DNA from: Casuarius casuarius | Taxonomy: Eukaryota > Chordata > Aves > Casuariiformes > Casuariidae | Length of the DNA: 64,000 nt | Direction: 5' to 3' | Assembly: GCA_003342895.1 (NCBI GenBank) | Contig: PTFA01000042.1 | Location: 4,033,423 to 4,097,422, forward strand | Shown here: positions 24,601 to 37,399 of the stretch, one piece after another | Layout: each line of letters starts with the position of its first letter | How positions within the stretch are numbered: position 1 is the first letter of the stretch | Notes under the pieces: model-generated | Told to the model about the DNA's origin: nothing | The model's input: the letters and a program-made list of their open reading frames with translations, nothing else | Databases searched by the model: none | Translations under genes and position numbers: made by a program

Positions 24601-26284
24601 ACCTGCTGATCTTTCTGTCCTCTGGGCTCAAGCAATGTCCAACAATGATCAAATAAGACAAAATAGCTAAAGTCTAGAGAGAGTCTGTGAGATAGAGTCC
24701 TGACATGAGGGCAGGAATAACAGACTTGACTGTGCTGTACACAGCTTTCTGGCCAGTGGTGTCAGATACTGATTTGTGACCTTTTTGGGACTGTCCCCAT
24801 CTCCTGCTCCCCTGCTCCCCTGCTATGGTGCTGCCAGCTCACACATTTCTGGGAGCAAGCTGAAACTGTCTGGCAGGGGGAATTGCTTGGCCCACCGCCC
24901 TCAGCAGAAGGAGAAGCCATGGCCCTGCCAAGCACCTGTGTTTCCGTACCTCATAGCAGGACCAGCGCCTAAACAAGCTGCCCTGGAATCGCCTGGCTTC
25001 AGCTGTATGCCACATCCTCCTCTTGCCACATGAGTAACCTGGGTGCCTTTCCTCGGCCATCATCGCCTCTCCCTTGCAGCCCCTGTGACCTTGCCTGTGG
25101 GGCCCAACAAAAGACACTGCCAAGGAAGTTGAGCGCTTGGGCTGGCTGCTGCAGCGCTCCCTTCACTTTCAAGCATAGCTGGCTCCCTTTGCTCTCCTTT
25201 CCTTTGCGCACATTTCGTGTTAACATTTGGCCTGACATTAGACAACTGCTCAGAAACCATGATGATAGTACAGAAGTGCCAGGAGTACATCAGTACTACT
25301 TCGTGAACTTATTTTCCCTGAATGCTGGAGGACTGTAAAGTAGCCAAAGGTATGGGCTACTCACTGCTTTCCTTTGGACACCTGTTCTAGGAATCAGAGA
25401 AATCCCATTCTGAGCTTAGATATTAGTGTTGTGTATGTGGCTACTTCCTACTTATTCCCAGCCTCCCTACAGTACTATGCTTTGTCACAGTGTGATATTG
25501 AATTAATCACCACTGTTTTTCACCTGGTGCCTCATTTAATAGGTTTTTTTTTTTTGAGTAAGTCAGAAAGCAAAACCCAGGTAGCTTTCCAATTACAACG
25601 TGCCTAAATGACACGCAAGCTAGCTTAGCAAATATGCTCTTTTTTTCCTTCCCTCTTTTTTTCAGCACAGCATTTGGGTTTTTCACAGCACTTAATTTGC
25701 CCTCGTCAGGAGAGATGCTAATTGTCAATAATCATCACTTGTCCACACGAATGAACAAGGAGATTCACACTGTATGCAATGGAGGAGCTTGTGAGCTTAG
25801 CAGAAAAATGCTAAGCATCCCTTATTGAGAAAAGAAGAACTCATGTTGCTGCAATATTTTGTTTGCTTTCATTCTCTCACTTATCTGAAATGTTTACTGA
25901 GCATAGGTATCTGTCATGAAGGTTGGAACTCGTTCATTTTCATCTCTTAACTGTGTTTCTTGCAATTCTCTGCTGCTTGCTCTGTCTCAAACATTACAAC
26001 ACTATGAAAACAAATTAGTGTTCACAGGTTACATCAACCTTCACATTTTGTTTGTTCGGTTGTTATCTTGTGGCTGTCTCTATCACAGTACAGGAAATAT
26101 GAATTTCATTGATCACAACAGACTGTAAGTTTCCTTTGCAGTATTTTTTGTCAGAAATAATAGCTTGTAGTTAGCACATAGAATTCAGTTCATCCTGGGC
26201 AGCAATTTCTCCTGTGAGAAAGGGTTAATGGTGGAAAATGAGACCTGAAACTCTTTAGATGCAGGAATGCTTTGGGAATTACAG
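21680..26284. other. Unique and weakly repetitive DNA, no gene recognised
   Basis: 22900-23200 and 24780-25200 are GC-richer and open in several frames on both strands, without domains. A short CTGCTCCCCTGCTCCCC duplication lies near 24806-24824. T homopolymers occur near 25543 and 25640. I see no convincing exon or complete transposon. Confidence 0.35.
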
Positions 26285-26450
26285 AGCATTTGGGGTCAGA
26301 TTCTCTGCTGCAGCCAAGGTCTGCTGAGGCTGGGGTTGTCGGGAAGCCAATTATGAAGGATTTGTGTCTGGTTGCAGCAGCCTGGGGATTGCTCTAACTG
26401 GAGCTCAGCTGGCTCTGGTTCCCTAGGGAGAACAAGGCAGCTCAGGATAG
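26285..26450 (+). repeat. Old interspersed repeat (CAGATTCTCTGCTG family)
   Basis: The word CAGATTCTCTGCTG at 26297-26310 recurs exactly at 38448-38461, in both places after a TTTGG start. Farther in, CCTGGGGATTGCTCTAACTG (26391-26410) matches the reverse complement of 40490-40513 with few differences. The segment therefore contains parts of one or two dispersed families, probably old sauropsid SINEs. I cannot assign a library name. Confidence 0.45.
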
Positions 26451-29400
26451 CTCCAACACATGTGTGCTGCCCATTCTCCTTCTCACCTATCTATTCAAAG
26501 CCAGGTGGAGGGTGTTTAAAGAGACAGAGAGAGGCTTAGCTTGCCAGAACAAAGCAGTTTCTGTCTTGGTGTGTTTGCCACAGAGAGTCAGACTGATCTT
26601 CGACCTGCATCCTACACAGACTTTTGGGACTTCATTTATATTATCTTTGGACAAGTCTGGGTTCAATTCCTGAGACATCTATGACTCAAGTTGTCTGCAC
26701 TGCACTGTATTTATAGGCAGAACTCAGCTGTGTGGTCTCCTCGCCCCCAGACCTCCCAATGTCTGAGCAGCTCTGCTTGAACAACCCACAGGCTTTCTTC
26801 TGAATAAAGTCGGAGGGAAAACAGAATGGCAGTGAGGGAAACTGAGGAACATGGATGTAAGTGTACACTTGAGACCTGAATATATTTTCTAAGGAAAGTC
26901 TATCTGCTAGCCTAAATGCTCAGTTGCTGGGCACCTCATCAAACATAGCAATGTCCCTGAAAAATTAGTTTGTGCCACATAACAAAGTTCCCAGCTGATC
27001 TTGTTTATGTCTGTGGCTCTAATTAAAGGGTTGCTTGGTAGCCAGATAGTATCATCAATACCCATACTAGTTTGTTGTGAAATAAAGGCTGAGTAGCACA
27101 CCACAGTGTGCTAGAAACAACTGTTCTTGTATAATACGAGCGTATAGGAAAGCAACACACTTCTCTGAAAGAAAGAATATGGTAAAGAAACTAGAAGGAT
27201 GTTTGAAAACCATAAAAGATGTGGGTTATGCAGGAAAATGATCACTCTGATGTGGAGGACACACCAAATTTCAAAACACCAGCAAGAGAGATTACAGTAA
27301 TCTACAGGAAGGTGTTATTAACATTTAGAACTGATGCTTGATATTTCAAAAGTCAACTGCATAAGTGCTGCACATCAAGATACATATTTATATGTCATAA
27401 TTGAAAATTTGACTGATTTTGTTAGGCAGGCAATACAGCTGAACACGTGCTGCTGTAAGATTGGGGCCTCTGTTCTCTACACTGTTTTTCTGGCTCTGCT
27501 TCCTGACCAATGTGAAATTGTAGGTTTAGATTTGGTTTAATTGCTGTTTTTAGACCTTCCCATCCATCTTTGTGGATAAAAGCACTTTGCATGGCTTTCT
27601 GGAGCAGCTAGACATAAGAGAGCATGAGGGAACTCTAAGAGTGATTTCAGGGGAGACCAGGAGGTGCAGGTGGAACAGGAGGTGGTACAAACACTGGAGA
27701 AGGAACAGACTTACTAAGTGAATATGAGAGGAAGAAAGGATGATAATTTGTTTGCTACAGAAATGAGGCAATGATGTAGCCCTTAAACTTCTTTTGAATT
27801 TACATGTTATCTTTGAATGTTTGGCCAGGTTAGTTTATCCTACTAAGTCTAGGTACAGCCTGATGACAGTTCTTTGTGCACTAATAACGGCCTTTGTTGC
27901 TATGCATAGGTATGTGTTTTATACAAACACAGTGAAAATGGTGCAACCTTGGGGAAGGGAATGCCGCTGACTGCAATAATTAGACAGGCATATATACCTC
28001 TGTACTGGTATAAGCAAGTTGTCAGTACAAAGGTTGTATCCATTAAATCCATTTGTTCGACTAAAATTTTACAAAAGCTGAATGGTGGTTCACACAAGGG
28101 AGATCAGATCACTTTAGTTACTGACTTGATAATATATGTATTGCTTTGTTCCCCTGTTTTAAACAAAACTGGTAGGCATATGAAATTATTTTTCAGTGTA
28201 TATGAAATGTTGAATGACTGCAGCATTTGAATCTACTGACTTACAAAAGACACTATTTCCTCTATAACTGCCAGTCTCCTTCAGGCAAAATGTGCATTTA
28301 TGCAGATATACAGCATCCAGCCAATGGATTTCTTAAATCCTGCCTAATCCCTGTTTTGGGGTGTGAGTGTTACACAGCCCCTGTGCAAACCCTCTGTTAA
28401 AGGCTCAGTTTCACCTTTCCTTTATTAGTTATGCTCCGATGTTCAGCTTATCCGTCAACTTCCTTCGATAAACTAGTCTGAAAGCTCAGGACTCTGTCTG
28501 TTTAATTCTAGGTGACCTGTCTTTCAAGTGCCAGCTTTGGCCAAACTAGCTGCAAAAGCAACTTTCAGAAATCCTGAACATTTTCCAAAGCTGGCAATGC
28601 AGATGCTTCAGAAAAATCAGCTTTCCTCTAGCTTTCTGTCCAGAAGAGCACTTAGGGCTTGGATCTGCTCTGCTCTGTTGCAGGTGAGCATGATGTTTTC
28701 TCCTGCTTAGTTGTTCCTGGGCCAGGATTAAATCAAGCAGGTGAAGAGTAGTGTGTTTTTGTCTTTAATCTTCCTCGTAAGGTACATATCTTTATCCGTA
28801 TACCTATCTATCTGATATGTAAAACCAAGCTAAGCCCTGCTTCCTCTGGCTGAGGAAAAAGGGGCACAATTTTAAAGGGAAATAAGTCCAGTCTCTGTCA
28901 GTAGCACCAAAATACTTTGCCATTCAGACACCCAGCTTTGAGTTGCACCCTGGAGGGGTTGATCCCACCCCACTGACTACAGAAAGAGCCAGTTTGGACT
29001 AGCCCTCTTCTCAGGAGGCTTTACCTGCTGAGATGAGTCCCACCCTTGGAGAAGTCTTCAGCGGTCTTTGCTTACACACTGTCAGCTGTGAAGTGGTTAA
29101 CAGTGTTGACATTTTAAGGTGCTCAGCCTTGAAGGGAAAAAAAGCAGTCCTTCATATGCAGCTCTTGTTGTGAGCAATATAAGAAAAGATCTCCCTCTCT
29201 GTCATTGCAGCTTGCTGTAGTAGGCTGTAGTTTTTCAATAAAATCTGCATCTCTGCAGGTTATCTGTTTGTTGTGCTATGTGCTGTGCTGTTCATCCACA
29301 TTGTGTATTTCTCTGGGCAATTCAGGCTACTTTTAAGGAAATTATTCAGCCGTACCATGGTCTTTCTGTTTAGAAAGTGAAAGAAATGAATTGATACTTT

Positions 29401-30040
29401 AGCTGTCCGAGACCAAAAAAAAAATTCTGGGTCTGTAGCATGCAGATTTAAGAGCTGTCCACCCCTAGAGCTTCTCATGCAGATCTACAGCATGTATTGA
29501 GACTAGAGACTGATCCCTTACACACCTGAATCTGTGCTGTGCTTGTTCAGAAGTGCCAGGAAGACTGTGGGCTGAGGGGCATGTTAGCCCTCTGAGCTAC
29601 ACAGAAGCTCTGAGCCAGAGCTACGACATCCCCTTGCTGCTTTACACTGCTCTGTTGACACAAAGCAGGTACACAGCTAAGAAATCCAGCCCCTTTGGCT
29701 AGAGAGAATTGGAGGGTGGCAAGGAACTGTGAGACTGATGGGAAACAGCCCATGCTCCAGCCGCCTTCAGGGCTCACATGAGTATAACCATAGTCTTCAA
29801 CTACTTTTCAACTTCCCCTTCAGCTATGCTGAGAAGCTGAGGCTTAACGACTATGAGCATCTCAAATATATGAACATCTCTTACTGAATTTTGAAATCTG
29901 CTCAAGTGCCTTCATAGTTTTCCCCCCCCAAAAAATGGTGGAAAATGTGTTCATAGGTCCTGGGGAGTTAAAAAAATAATTAGGGCTCAAAAAGTACCTA
30001 CATTTTAATGTTCATTATGAAAACTGTAGAAGTGGTGACT
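26451..30040. other. Unique DNA, no gene recognised
   Basis: This is ordinary AT-rich sequence with scattered short open frames. GGGTTCAATTCC near 26650 looks like a tRNA T-arm or a MIR piece, but no cloverleaf surrounds it. No transposon ends or convincing splice-site pairs were found. Confidence 0.35.
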
Positions 30041-30051
30041 TGTCTACATGC

Positions 30052-30077
30052 TAATAGCTTCCGTTAATAGCTTCTGT
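30052..30077 (+). repeat. 13-bp tandem duplication
   Basis: TAATAGCTTCCGT is followed immediately by TAATAGCTTCTGT; the one difference is a C-to-T change at a CpG. GTCTAC just upstream (30042) and GTAGAC downstream form a weak inverted pair, so the whole could be the worn end of a DNA transposon. Confidence 0.75.
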
Positions 30078-30980
30078 GCTTTAAGTAGACCCCATATTTC
30101 ATTTCACAGGGGCCTCCTTGTGTAAACACATCCTTAATAAAAGTCTGTGTTGTCAGTGCATTTAGGTTTATGCACTTAATTGATTTGGTCGTGGTAGGTG
30201 AGAGATTCATAAACATCCATAAACTCTGCCTCTTGTGTGTCTTTTCTCTGCAGGATGAAGAGTTTGTTCCCACAACCACAGGGAATGGTTTTAATTACAC
30301 CTGGGGATCCCAGAAAAGGGGAGGAAAAATTCTGTGAGGCTTCTTAAGATTATAATTATTGGTGGGATTTATCTTACCCGACTGCAGTCATCAATTATGT
30401 AGATGTCTCATGTAAGGCAGTTATCTGGGTTTCTTCTGTAAGTGAGAGAGAAAAATACGCATTTTCAGTGAGATTTCCTCCCATCTTTAAATAAGTGTCT
30501 AAAGCTGCTGGAATGAATCTCACTCTAAAAGTATTTCTATCTATCTGTCTACTGACCAGAGAAGAAACCTAGGTGATTTCAGACACAGCTAGGTGAGATA
30601 CTGTAGCACAGATGGATAGGATAGCTTACTTTCTGGGTCAAGTTTGTGCTCAGGAGTGATGAGTGCATGTGTATTTCCTGGCCCTGAAGCTGGTGATACT
30701 AGAGCTGTGTGTTATTGCCACAAAAGCTTTGGTGCCATTCATCCTATTAGCCTTGCAAAGGAGTGCCCTGGAGCACGCATCCAGCTGATCCTGGGCTGTG
30801 AGCATGGGAGCTCTGCTGGAGGCAGGGCTGGGGCGCTTGGTTTTCACTTCAAATGATGAGTTGGGGCTTTCCTTCTGTGTGGGCCGGAGGCAGGAGATTC
30901 ACCGAGTCCTAGGACAATGTTGGTTGTGACAGGTCCTTATTCAGCTGCTGTTGTACATCCTATTTTAAAAACTCTACTGC

Positions 30981-31003
30981 TTTTTTTTTTTTTTTTTTTT
31001 TTT
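30981..31003 (+). repeat. Homopolymer (T)23
   Basis: This is an uninterrupted run of 23 T, the longest homopolymer in the window. Read on the minus strand it could be the poly(A) tail of a retrocopy lying to its right, but no AATAAA precedes it closely and no target-site duplication is visible. I therefore call only the homopolymer. Confidence 0.9.
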
Positions 31004-31009
31004 CCTTCA

Positions 31010-33960
31010 AATGTATGTAATCAGTCCAAATACTGGTAAATAGGCTGGATTTTTAATTCTCTTTCCTGGCACGTACAAATTTCTGTGTCAGGTTTCATGT
31101 TTGTGGCCTGACCTTTGTTTTTCCAGGAATGCTAACAGTTTTCCAGAGTAATGGGAGACACTAGAAAATAAGGTTACCTCTCTACAGAAAGTAAACTGTA
31201 TTAGCGGAACATGTTTTTAGGCACTCACATTTTTGATGGTAGCAATTGCAGAAGTTTTAGTTTGAGGCTTGTGTAAGTGCAGAATGTTCCTAGCTTGACT
31301 CTGGAGTTTTCTTTTATTCAGGTATTGTTTGGAATTGTTTTTGTTTTTCAGTATAGAGGATGAGTGAAGGAAAAAAACACACTCTCCACTGGGAGAACAG
31401 ACAAATTTGAAACAGAGCCAATGAAAGATAACAACCACGGAAGCCTACAATACAATTTAATTGTGTTAATTTTCAGATGATTATGCATATTTGTTTTAAA
31501 TAGTTCTGCAAAATTCTCCCTCCCCCCAAATGAATCTCTTCTCTTTCTTGGAATTTGCCAGAAATAAAAAGTAAGAAAGCAATTGGAATCTTGAACTTCC
31601 TTAAGCTGTTTAAATCCAGATCTGTTGTGTAGAGAATCACCTCATTTCTCACGAAAATCTTTTACATTACATGCAAGCCTTCTGGTCCCGTACCAGAATT
31701 TAATGCAAGAATTATTTCAGAGCTATCTGGCTTAGATCCTAGTAATTTGTATGATGTTAATGGAAAGTCACACTTGACTGAAATGGGAGTTCAATAATAG
31801 CATAACCCCATTCTCCCTCCCAAGCATGAGAATTGGAGTATAGAAGGGACTAGCAAAGGAGAACCTAAAGGCAGAGACTGCACACTTGACCAAACAAATC
31901 CAAGAAACTGGGTGGCCTTTGGAAGAGTTACATCTTTCCACTCTCATTATTTTTGTCTCAGCTGTGCTCTTCAGGCAGAGGCAGCGCTTCAGACTCTGGT
32001 GTTTCCTGCAGTGGTATTGGCTGCTGATTTCCAGGGAGAGCCTGAAATCCCATGCATTTCACAGATAGGTCCCCCTCTCCAGGCACATTCATCTGACTGT
32101 ATTTTTGTGCAAAAGAGACATGATTGTAGCTTTTAGTTTCATGTTGCATGTTTTTCATTTTATTTTTACATCCAAACTAAGAGTGACATGCTCATAAGAA
32201 ATCTGGCTAATCATCCCTAATCATCTGATCAATGATCTGTCCATAGCAGGGTTGGGTAGGGTAACTTATCTCCTGGGACTTGTTCATGCTCATGTACAAG
32301 TTGGGTCGATACAATTAAGTAGAACAGAAAAAGATCTGCTGAACATGAGGGAAAATGACTTTTGATTACCCTTCCTCTTTTTGCTCTGTTGTACAATGCT
32401 CGCTTGATGAGGCTAGTTGCCTTTAAAATGAACTCTAAATTCAGTTTACTAGTACAGGGGATCAGCTTGTAAGTGAGCAACCTGAGCAGCAGTTTTACTA
32501 TAGCATCTCGTACATGGTTAGAATTGAAAAGGTGCTGCCATCTCTAGCTACCTGCTCTATTACATAGCATATAGCAACCTCCAAGCAACCTCTCCTAAGA
32601 TTTTAGAAACTCTAGGCTTTCTTGAAGACAGTGTCAGTGCGAATGTACACCCCACCCCACTCCCCTCGGTGAAGCAGAAAAATGCTGCACCTGTTTCTTG
32701 TCTAGATGACGGAGGGCAACGTACTGCACCCTGGCATTGGGCAGGAGTGCCAGGATGAGGACCCTTAAGTTTCAGATGGCAGAATTACTGGAGGCAAAGG
32801 GCTTGTTTCTCTGAAACAGGGCTTGTGAGAGATATATGCTACAAGAAATATGTAGAAGAAGGCAGCTAGATCCATCTTAGCCAAAATTGGAGACCCATTC
32901 AACTTTAGCTGACTTCCTCCAAGATTTGCAGTGTTTACAGGTGGTTGTTCTGCCAGTTTAACACCTTTTCAAAGTTTTTGTATAACCATTAAGTTTGGTC
33001 TCATCTTTTCTCCCATTTATTATTTCCTCTCTTCGATCCCTAGAAGCTATATAAAGCCTCATGCCAAACCTCTGTCGGTCTGCCAAGCAATGGAGATTAA
33101 TCCCTTGCAGGTCCTCTCCTCATAGCCTGTAAATAGTTACACCTCTCTGGAGTGGTGCTTGTAAAGACATTTTTTGCTACATTGATCTATGGATCAAATC
33201 TGATTCTTAAAAGAGCAAATGCATTGTGCTTATAACAAAATTGTGCGTGTGAGAAAAAAGAATTCCCTCCTGTAAACTGTTCCTCATTTTTTCATTCCAT
33301 ATTTAATTGCTTTCAATCCTTTTTTGGAAATAAAATAATGTAGAAATTATCTCTGCATCCTGGGAGCCAACTTCAAATATACTTTTGCTAATTACTTTTG
33401 TTCCTTTTGTTTATTATTTGCTGAGGTGAGATTTTAAGGCAGGAACCTGAGCTGTGCAAAGTTTCTGTGTGACAGTGAAATGGCAATGATGAACCCCACA
33501 TAGTTCCCAACACATATCGGGATGCACAGTTCTCTTTCCTGATGGGCAACCTGAGGCACAGCACAGCTCACAGTTTAGCTTAGGATCACCCTATAGAGCA
33601 GCTCGCATTTTAGATTGAACAGGAAAGTGAAGGAAACTCATCAGGCTAGTCTGCAAATCTGCAGGATTCATAGATCCGCCCTTAGTAATATTAAGCCCAT
33701 TGTAGGGGAGAGATGGAGTTTCTCAAAGGAGTGAGTTGAAAAGTAGAAAGAAGAGAGGAAGTATTCTGGGAGCCGAGGAGCAAATAAGGGAAAATAAAAA
33801 TAATAATAATAAAAAAATTGTTGTGAGTGGTGAAGGCTTAAAATAATCTGCCTGAGCTGTTTTTTTTTAACCTCCCCTGTTGAAATCTGAAGGAAAACCT
33901 AATTGCTTTAGAATATGATGGTTCTTTTTTCAATTCTACGTTAAGTGGCCCTACCTAGGT
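31010..33960. other. Unique DNA, no gene recognised
   Basis: AT-rich sequence with small chance frames. Translations on both strands around 31886-32158 overlap each other and show no domain. An A-rich (TAA)n stretch lies at 33791-33817. Nothing else stands out. Confidence 0.35.
33791..33817 (+). repeat. A-rich (TAA)n low-complexity stretch
   Basis: AAAATAAAAATAATAATAAT is followed by seven A. It is simple sequence about 150 bases before the CR1-like fragment, with no sign that the two are linked. Confidence 0.8.
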
Positions 33961-33963
33961 ACA

Positions 33964-34095
33964 GCCATAGAGTTTAAAGCTGGAAACAACACTGATCACC
34001 TCCAGTGCAGCACCTGTTCCCAGTCCCAGCTTGTTTCTGCAAGCCCCATTTCGCAGGTAGATTGTGCTGTAATGCAGTTTCTGCAGAAGCCAATG
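33964..34095 (+). repeat. CR1-like LINE 3' fragment
   Basis: The start (GCCATAGAGTTTAAAGC, TGGAAA, then ACTGATCACCTCCAG) follows the order of the conserved 3' end of sauropsid CR1 elements, where a CATAGAATTTAAGGCCAGAAGG-like segment leads to GATCATCT and a CTGACC/TCC segment. The match is diverged and short, with no reverse-transcriptase coding remnant beside it. This is recognition from memory of the family, not an alignment. Confidence 0.45.
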
Positions 34096-35215
34096 CAACT
34101 CTCCTCATTTATACTGGGTTCAGATATGCTCTAGGAAACTCTGCCACTCCCTCTCTTGCCAGCAGAGATTTGTTGCAGTCGTAAGCAGCTTGGACTGATT
34201 TGAATCCAAAGTTCATGTTTCTTTGTTCTCCTCAACTTCCAAAATTTCTGCACAGCAACATGACAGAAGTGCATCTCTTCTTCCTGTGCTGCTTCATTTT
34301 GGGCTAGGCAGTTCTTCTGCTCTCTTCTCCATCCCTGCTCCCTTATTCCCTTAATAAATTGACAAGAAAAAGCCATATGCTCCCAGTTCTGCTTCTAAAG
34401 TGCCTGACTGCAGTGACTGTAGGTGATTGCTCTAGGGCAGGACAAGCCCAGAGACAAGCCCCTAGGAGGAGAGCCATAGTCTCTGTTATATATCTGATTA
34501 AAGTAATTCAGCATCTTGGCAGGAAAAACAGCAAACCAAGGCAGTTCAAGGGAAGCAGCTGAACATAAAGGCACAGTTATCTCTTATGTGACAGGGCTTA
34601 GCGTCAGCTCAGAGCAGCAACGAAGACCAGCTTCCTGTAGATTTGGATGGACTATTGCATCAAAAATGCTCATGGGCCTGATCATCCTGTACTTCATACT
34701 GTTTACTCTCTACCAGGTGGGCCAGACCACCAGGCCCACAGTGACACCTTGGAACCACTACTGGCCACCCAGCCTTGAGCACTGGGATGTCCTCAGGGCA
34801 GACCAGAGGTAGCTGCAGTAACCTTGTGTGCCACATGTCCCCTTCCCACATGCCAGCTTGGGTCTCTCAGCTCTGTCACTTCTAGGCAAAGACCAAAGAC
34901 TTGATTTGTGAATTATATCATCTCTGGTGAAACTCCCCACAGATAACGGACTTTCACTGATACAAAACTTGACCACTGTGATAGTAAATCAGAAACAGAG
35001 CCATAAGGAGATGGATGCAGAAAGGATGAAACACCAAACAGCTATGAGTGATTGAACATTTGGTGTTGGAATGAAAATGTTCTTGCAGCTATAACTTGTA
35101 ATGACCACTTCAAATCATGTCTGGGCTCTGAATGTGGTTAGAGCTCAATGGGATCTCTGGGGAAATGCAATGTTTCCAGAATGGCTGAGCTGGTGGGTAA
35201 TGTCACAAGATGTCT
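34096..35215. other. Unique DNA with one short palindrome
   Basis: GTGGGCC (34717-34723) pairs with GGCCCAC (34733-34739) over a 9-base loop. The 98-codon plus-strand frame at 34516-34812 covers it but shows no domain apart from a chance hydrophobic run. Confidence 0.4.
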
Positions 35216-35220
35216 GTGTC

Positions 35221-35382
35221 CTAGTCTCAATCTTGCTGTTTACTTGCTCTGTGATCTTGGGTAAGTTATTTCTCTCCCATACCTCAGTTTCTTCATGTAT
35301 GAAATACAGAGGATTTAATATACCTCCTCTGTAAAGCTCAGAGAGATTTTCTGAAGACCAAAAGCTATATATGAGCTCTATA
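35221..35382 (+). mobile_element. MIR/CORE-SINE, sauropsid type, plus strand
   Basis: The MIR core order is clear: CTTGCTCTGTGATCTTGGGTAAGTT, where most MIRs have TGTGTGACCTTGGGCAAGTC, then ACCTCAGTTTCTTCATGTATGAAATA, matching the CCTCAGTTTCC-CATCTGTAAAATG box. The 3' part, with CTGAAGACCAAAAGCTATAT and ATGAGCTC, resembles the CTATATAAGAGCT tail seen in turtle and crocodilian copies rather than the mammalian tail. This is the best-preserved interspersed repeat in the window and the main basis for a sauropsid assignment. The 5' tRNA-related head is not clear. Confidence 0.75.
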
Positions 35383-35399
35383 CTTGAGACTCTCAGGGT

Positions 35400-37250
35400 T
35401 CTCTCTATTTCAAAGTGGGATTCACGGATGGGGAGGAATTTAAGTGAGAAAATATTAATCATCTGATTTATTTTTCTTGTTTTCTTCTTTCTTCTTCCTT
35501 GCTGTGCATGTATTTAGCTCTAAGAATGTGGAAACATGCACGCCATAAACAGAGAGGAGAAATTCAAACAGAGGCCCAGTGGAATCAAGGCTTTCCAGAG
35601 AGTCCTGAAATGACTTGCTTGTCTTCTAGCTTTAATGGGAGTGACAAGGTAGTAAAATCAGAGGGCTGGTCACAACATGCAGGGGACTTCTAGTGCTATA
35701 ACTATTCCTAGCTGCCTCTATTGCACCAGGACTTATGACAATTGTTCCTAATAAAATCATATTTTGAAATGATACAAACTTCTAAGGTGTCACGCTTACA
35801 GCAGAAACAGCCTCAGAAGTCAGAAATAGGGAGTTTTGGTAGGTCAAAGAAATCAAGGGTGATCCTGAGAAGCAACAAAATTAACAAGAAGATAGCCATG
35901 GACTTCGCTGAGTCCAAAATTTCTCATGTAATGTTTTATAACCTTGGCCATGTTGTGCCACTGGGGGCAAGACATAAAAATCCTACCAACGCTTTCTGAT
36001 AGAGGTTTATTGCTTCAGCTAGACTTTAATCAAAAGAAGAGAAAAAGTGGAAAGGCTAGTCATTCCAAAAAAAAAAAGGAGTATAAAAGTGAAAGCACAA
36101 AGCCTAATACACTGAAAAGGGAAGACAAAGATGGGAAAGTCACACAATGCTCTAATTTACCTATTCTTATTTGATCAGAATGTGTGTGTCTCCCCTAATT
36201 ACAGTCATGATCTCATAGCAAAAGCACCACCTCAGTTTTACATCTTGCTTGGGTGTAGCAGATCACACAAATCATCCCACAGTAGGCTGCACACAGACTT
36301 TGCTTGTATGGGGAAGTACTCTAGGGGATGGGCCAGTGTTGTCCAAGGGCGATTAAAAGTTTTGGGCTCCTTATGTTGCGTCTTGGCTTTTCTGATTTAT
36401 CTGTTTCTCCTTCTGCCTTCAGTTCTTTCTGGCTGGCCATCTCTCCTATTACACTGACATCAGCGGGTGCTGTGAATGTCTAATAAGGGTTCAAAATCTC
36501 TGAGTGCACAGGTTTGGTGACTGGTGTAAGGCTGGGTTCATTGTAATCTTTTTTTCCCTTTATCTCTGGGTCAGAATGATAAATTACTTTTAGGAATAGT
36601 ATGCTTTTTTAAGCATTTCAGTCTCTAAGCAAGTTTCAGACAGATGGTGACATTTTCCTTCATTATACTTTTAATTTTTCCAAGGAATTGACTACCCAAG
36701 TAAAAAGTCAAACCAATTACAGTGGGCTTGGGGCACAATTTTTTTCTCACAAAAGAACATACCTGAAATCTCCTGACATATTGTTTATTTAGAAGAAGTA
36801 TGCATATGAATGAAGACGTGCTTATGCTTTTAACTGCATCAAATGGATATTACCATTACAATAGAGATCTCCACAAAAAAAGAGGTATTTTTAAAGCAAA
36901 TGTTCTTTGAGTGATAATGTTAGTGATCTATTAGCACAGAGTGGCTTTGCCAGGATTTCAAACTCAGATAGCCCCTCCAAGGTTGTAAAGTCAGTGGTTA
37001 TATTTTTCTCTTCATAGCTAATCCCTTGGGTCCCTGCTAGAGGAAAGTAAAACCGGTGAAAAATTTTTGCACTAAGCTGGCAGTATAATCCATTCCCCTC
37101 CTCCCACTCCCCCCAGACCCTAGGGATGGGAGCCAAAGTAGCTGCTGGAAGGAACAGTAACATGCTCCACACCAATCATTGCCTCATGATTGCAACCAGA
37201 AAATGACTTGTTGCTGTGTGAGCCTTGTCCCATCTGGACTTGAAAATGTG
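35400..37250. other. Mostly unique DNA with one A-rich exon-like segment
   Basis: At 36019-36174 on the plus strand, TTATTGCTTCAG precedes 51 codons open to a TGA, giving a lysine/serine-rich peptide (from LDFNQKKRKSGK). The lysine richness follows from A-rich DNA, including an A11 run, so coding is doubtful; a terminal exon or a worn retrocopy are alternatives. The segment 36930-37010 has faint MIR-like wording on the minus strand. Nothing else is recognised. Confidence 0.25.
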
Positions 37251-37255
37251 GGCAC

Positions 37256-37399
37256 CTCATGACTGAAGAAACTGCAGGAGAGATGGCATCACTTGTGTGA
37301 GAGGTGCCAGTCAGGTCAGTGTCACACTCGGGGATGGGGATGTGCCAGATGTCCCAGGCACTGGTGGAAAGTGGAGCATGGAGACATACGGCGAGATGC
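37256..37399 (-). CDS. Possible internal coding exon, unidentified
   Basis: On the minus strand, CCTGTCACCTCAG precedes an open 144-base segment that ends at a GTGCCC donor after GTCATGAG. It would start and end in phase 2, so it is symmetric. The peptide includes WDIWHIPIPECDTDLTGTSH, and the frame stays open beyond the donor to a stop at 37120. It retains several CpG (GGCGGATCC, GCCGTATG, CCCGAGTG), which can mark selection. It is phase-compatible with the candidate at 39044-39185 upstream. The donor is weak and the family is unrecognised. Confidence 0.2.

Noticed and set aside
26640..26680. tRNA-like T-arm (GGGTTCAATTCC)
   Set aside because: No acceptor, D or anticodon arm at the right spacing; a MIR remnant or chance explains it.
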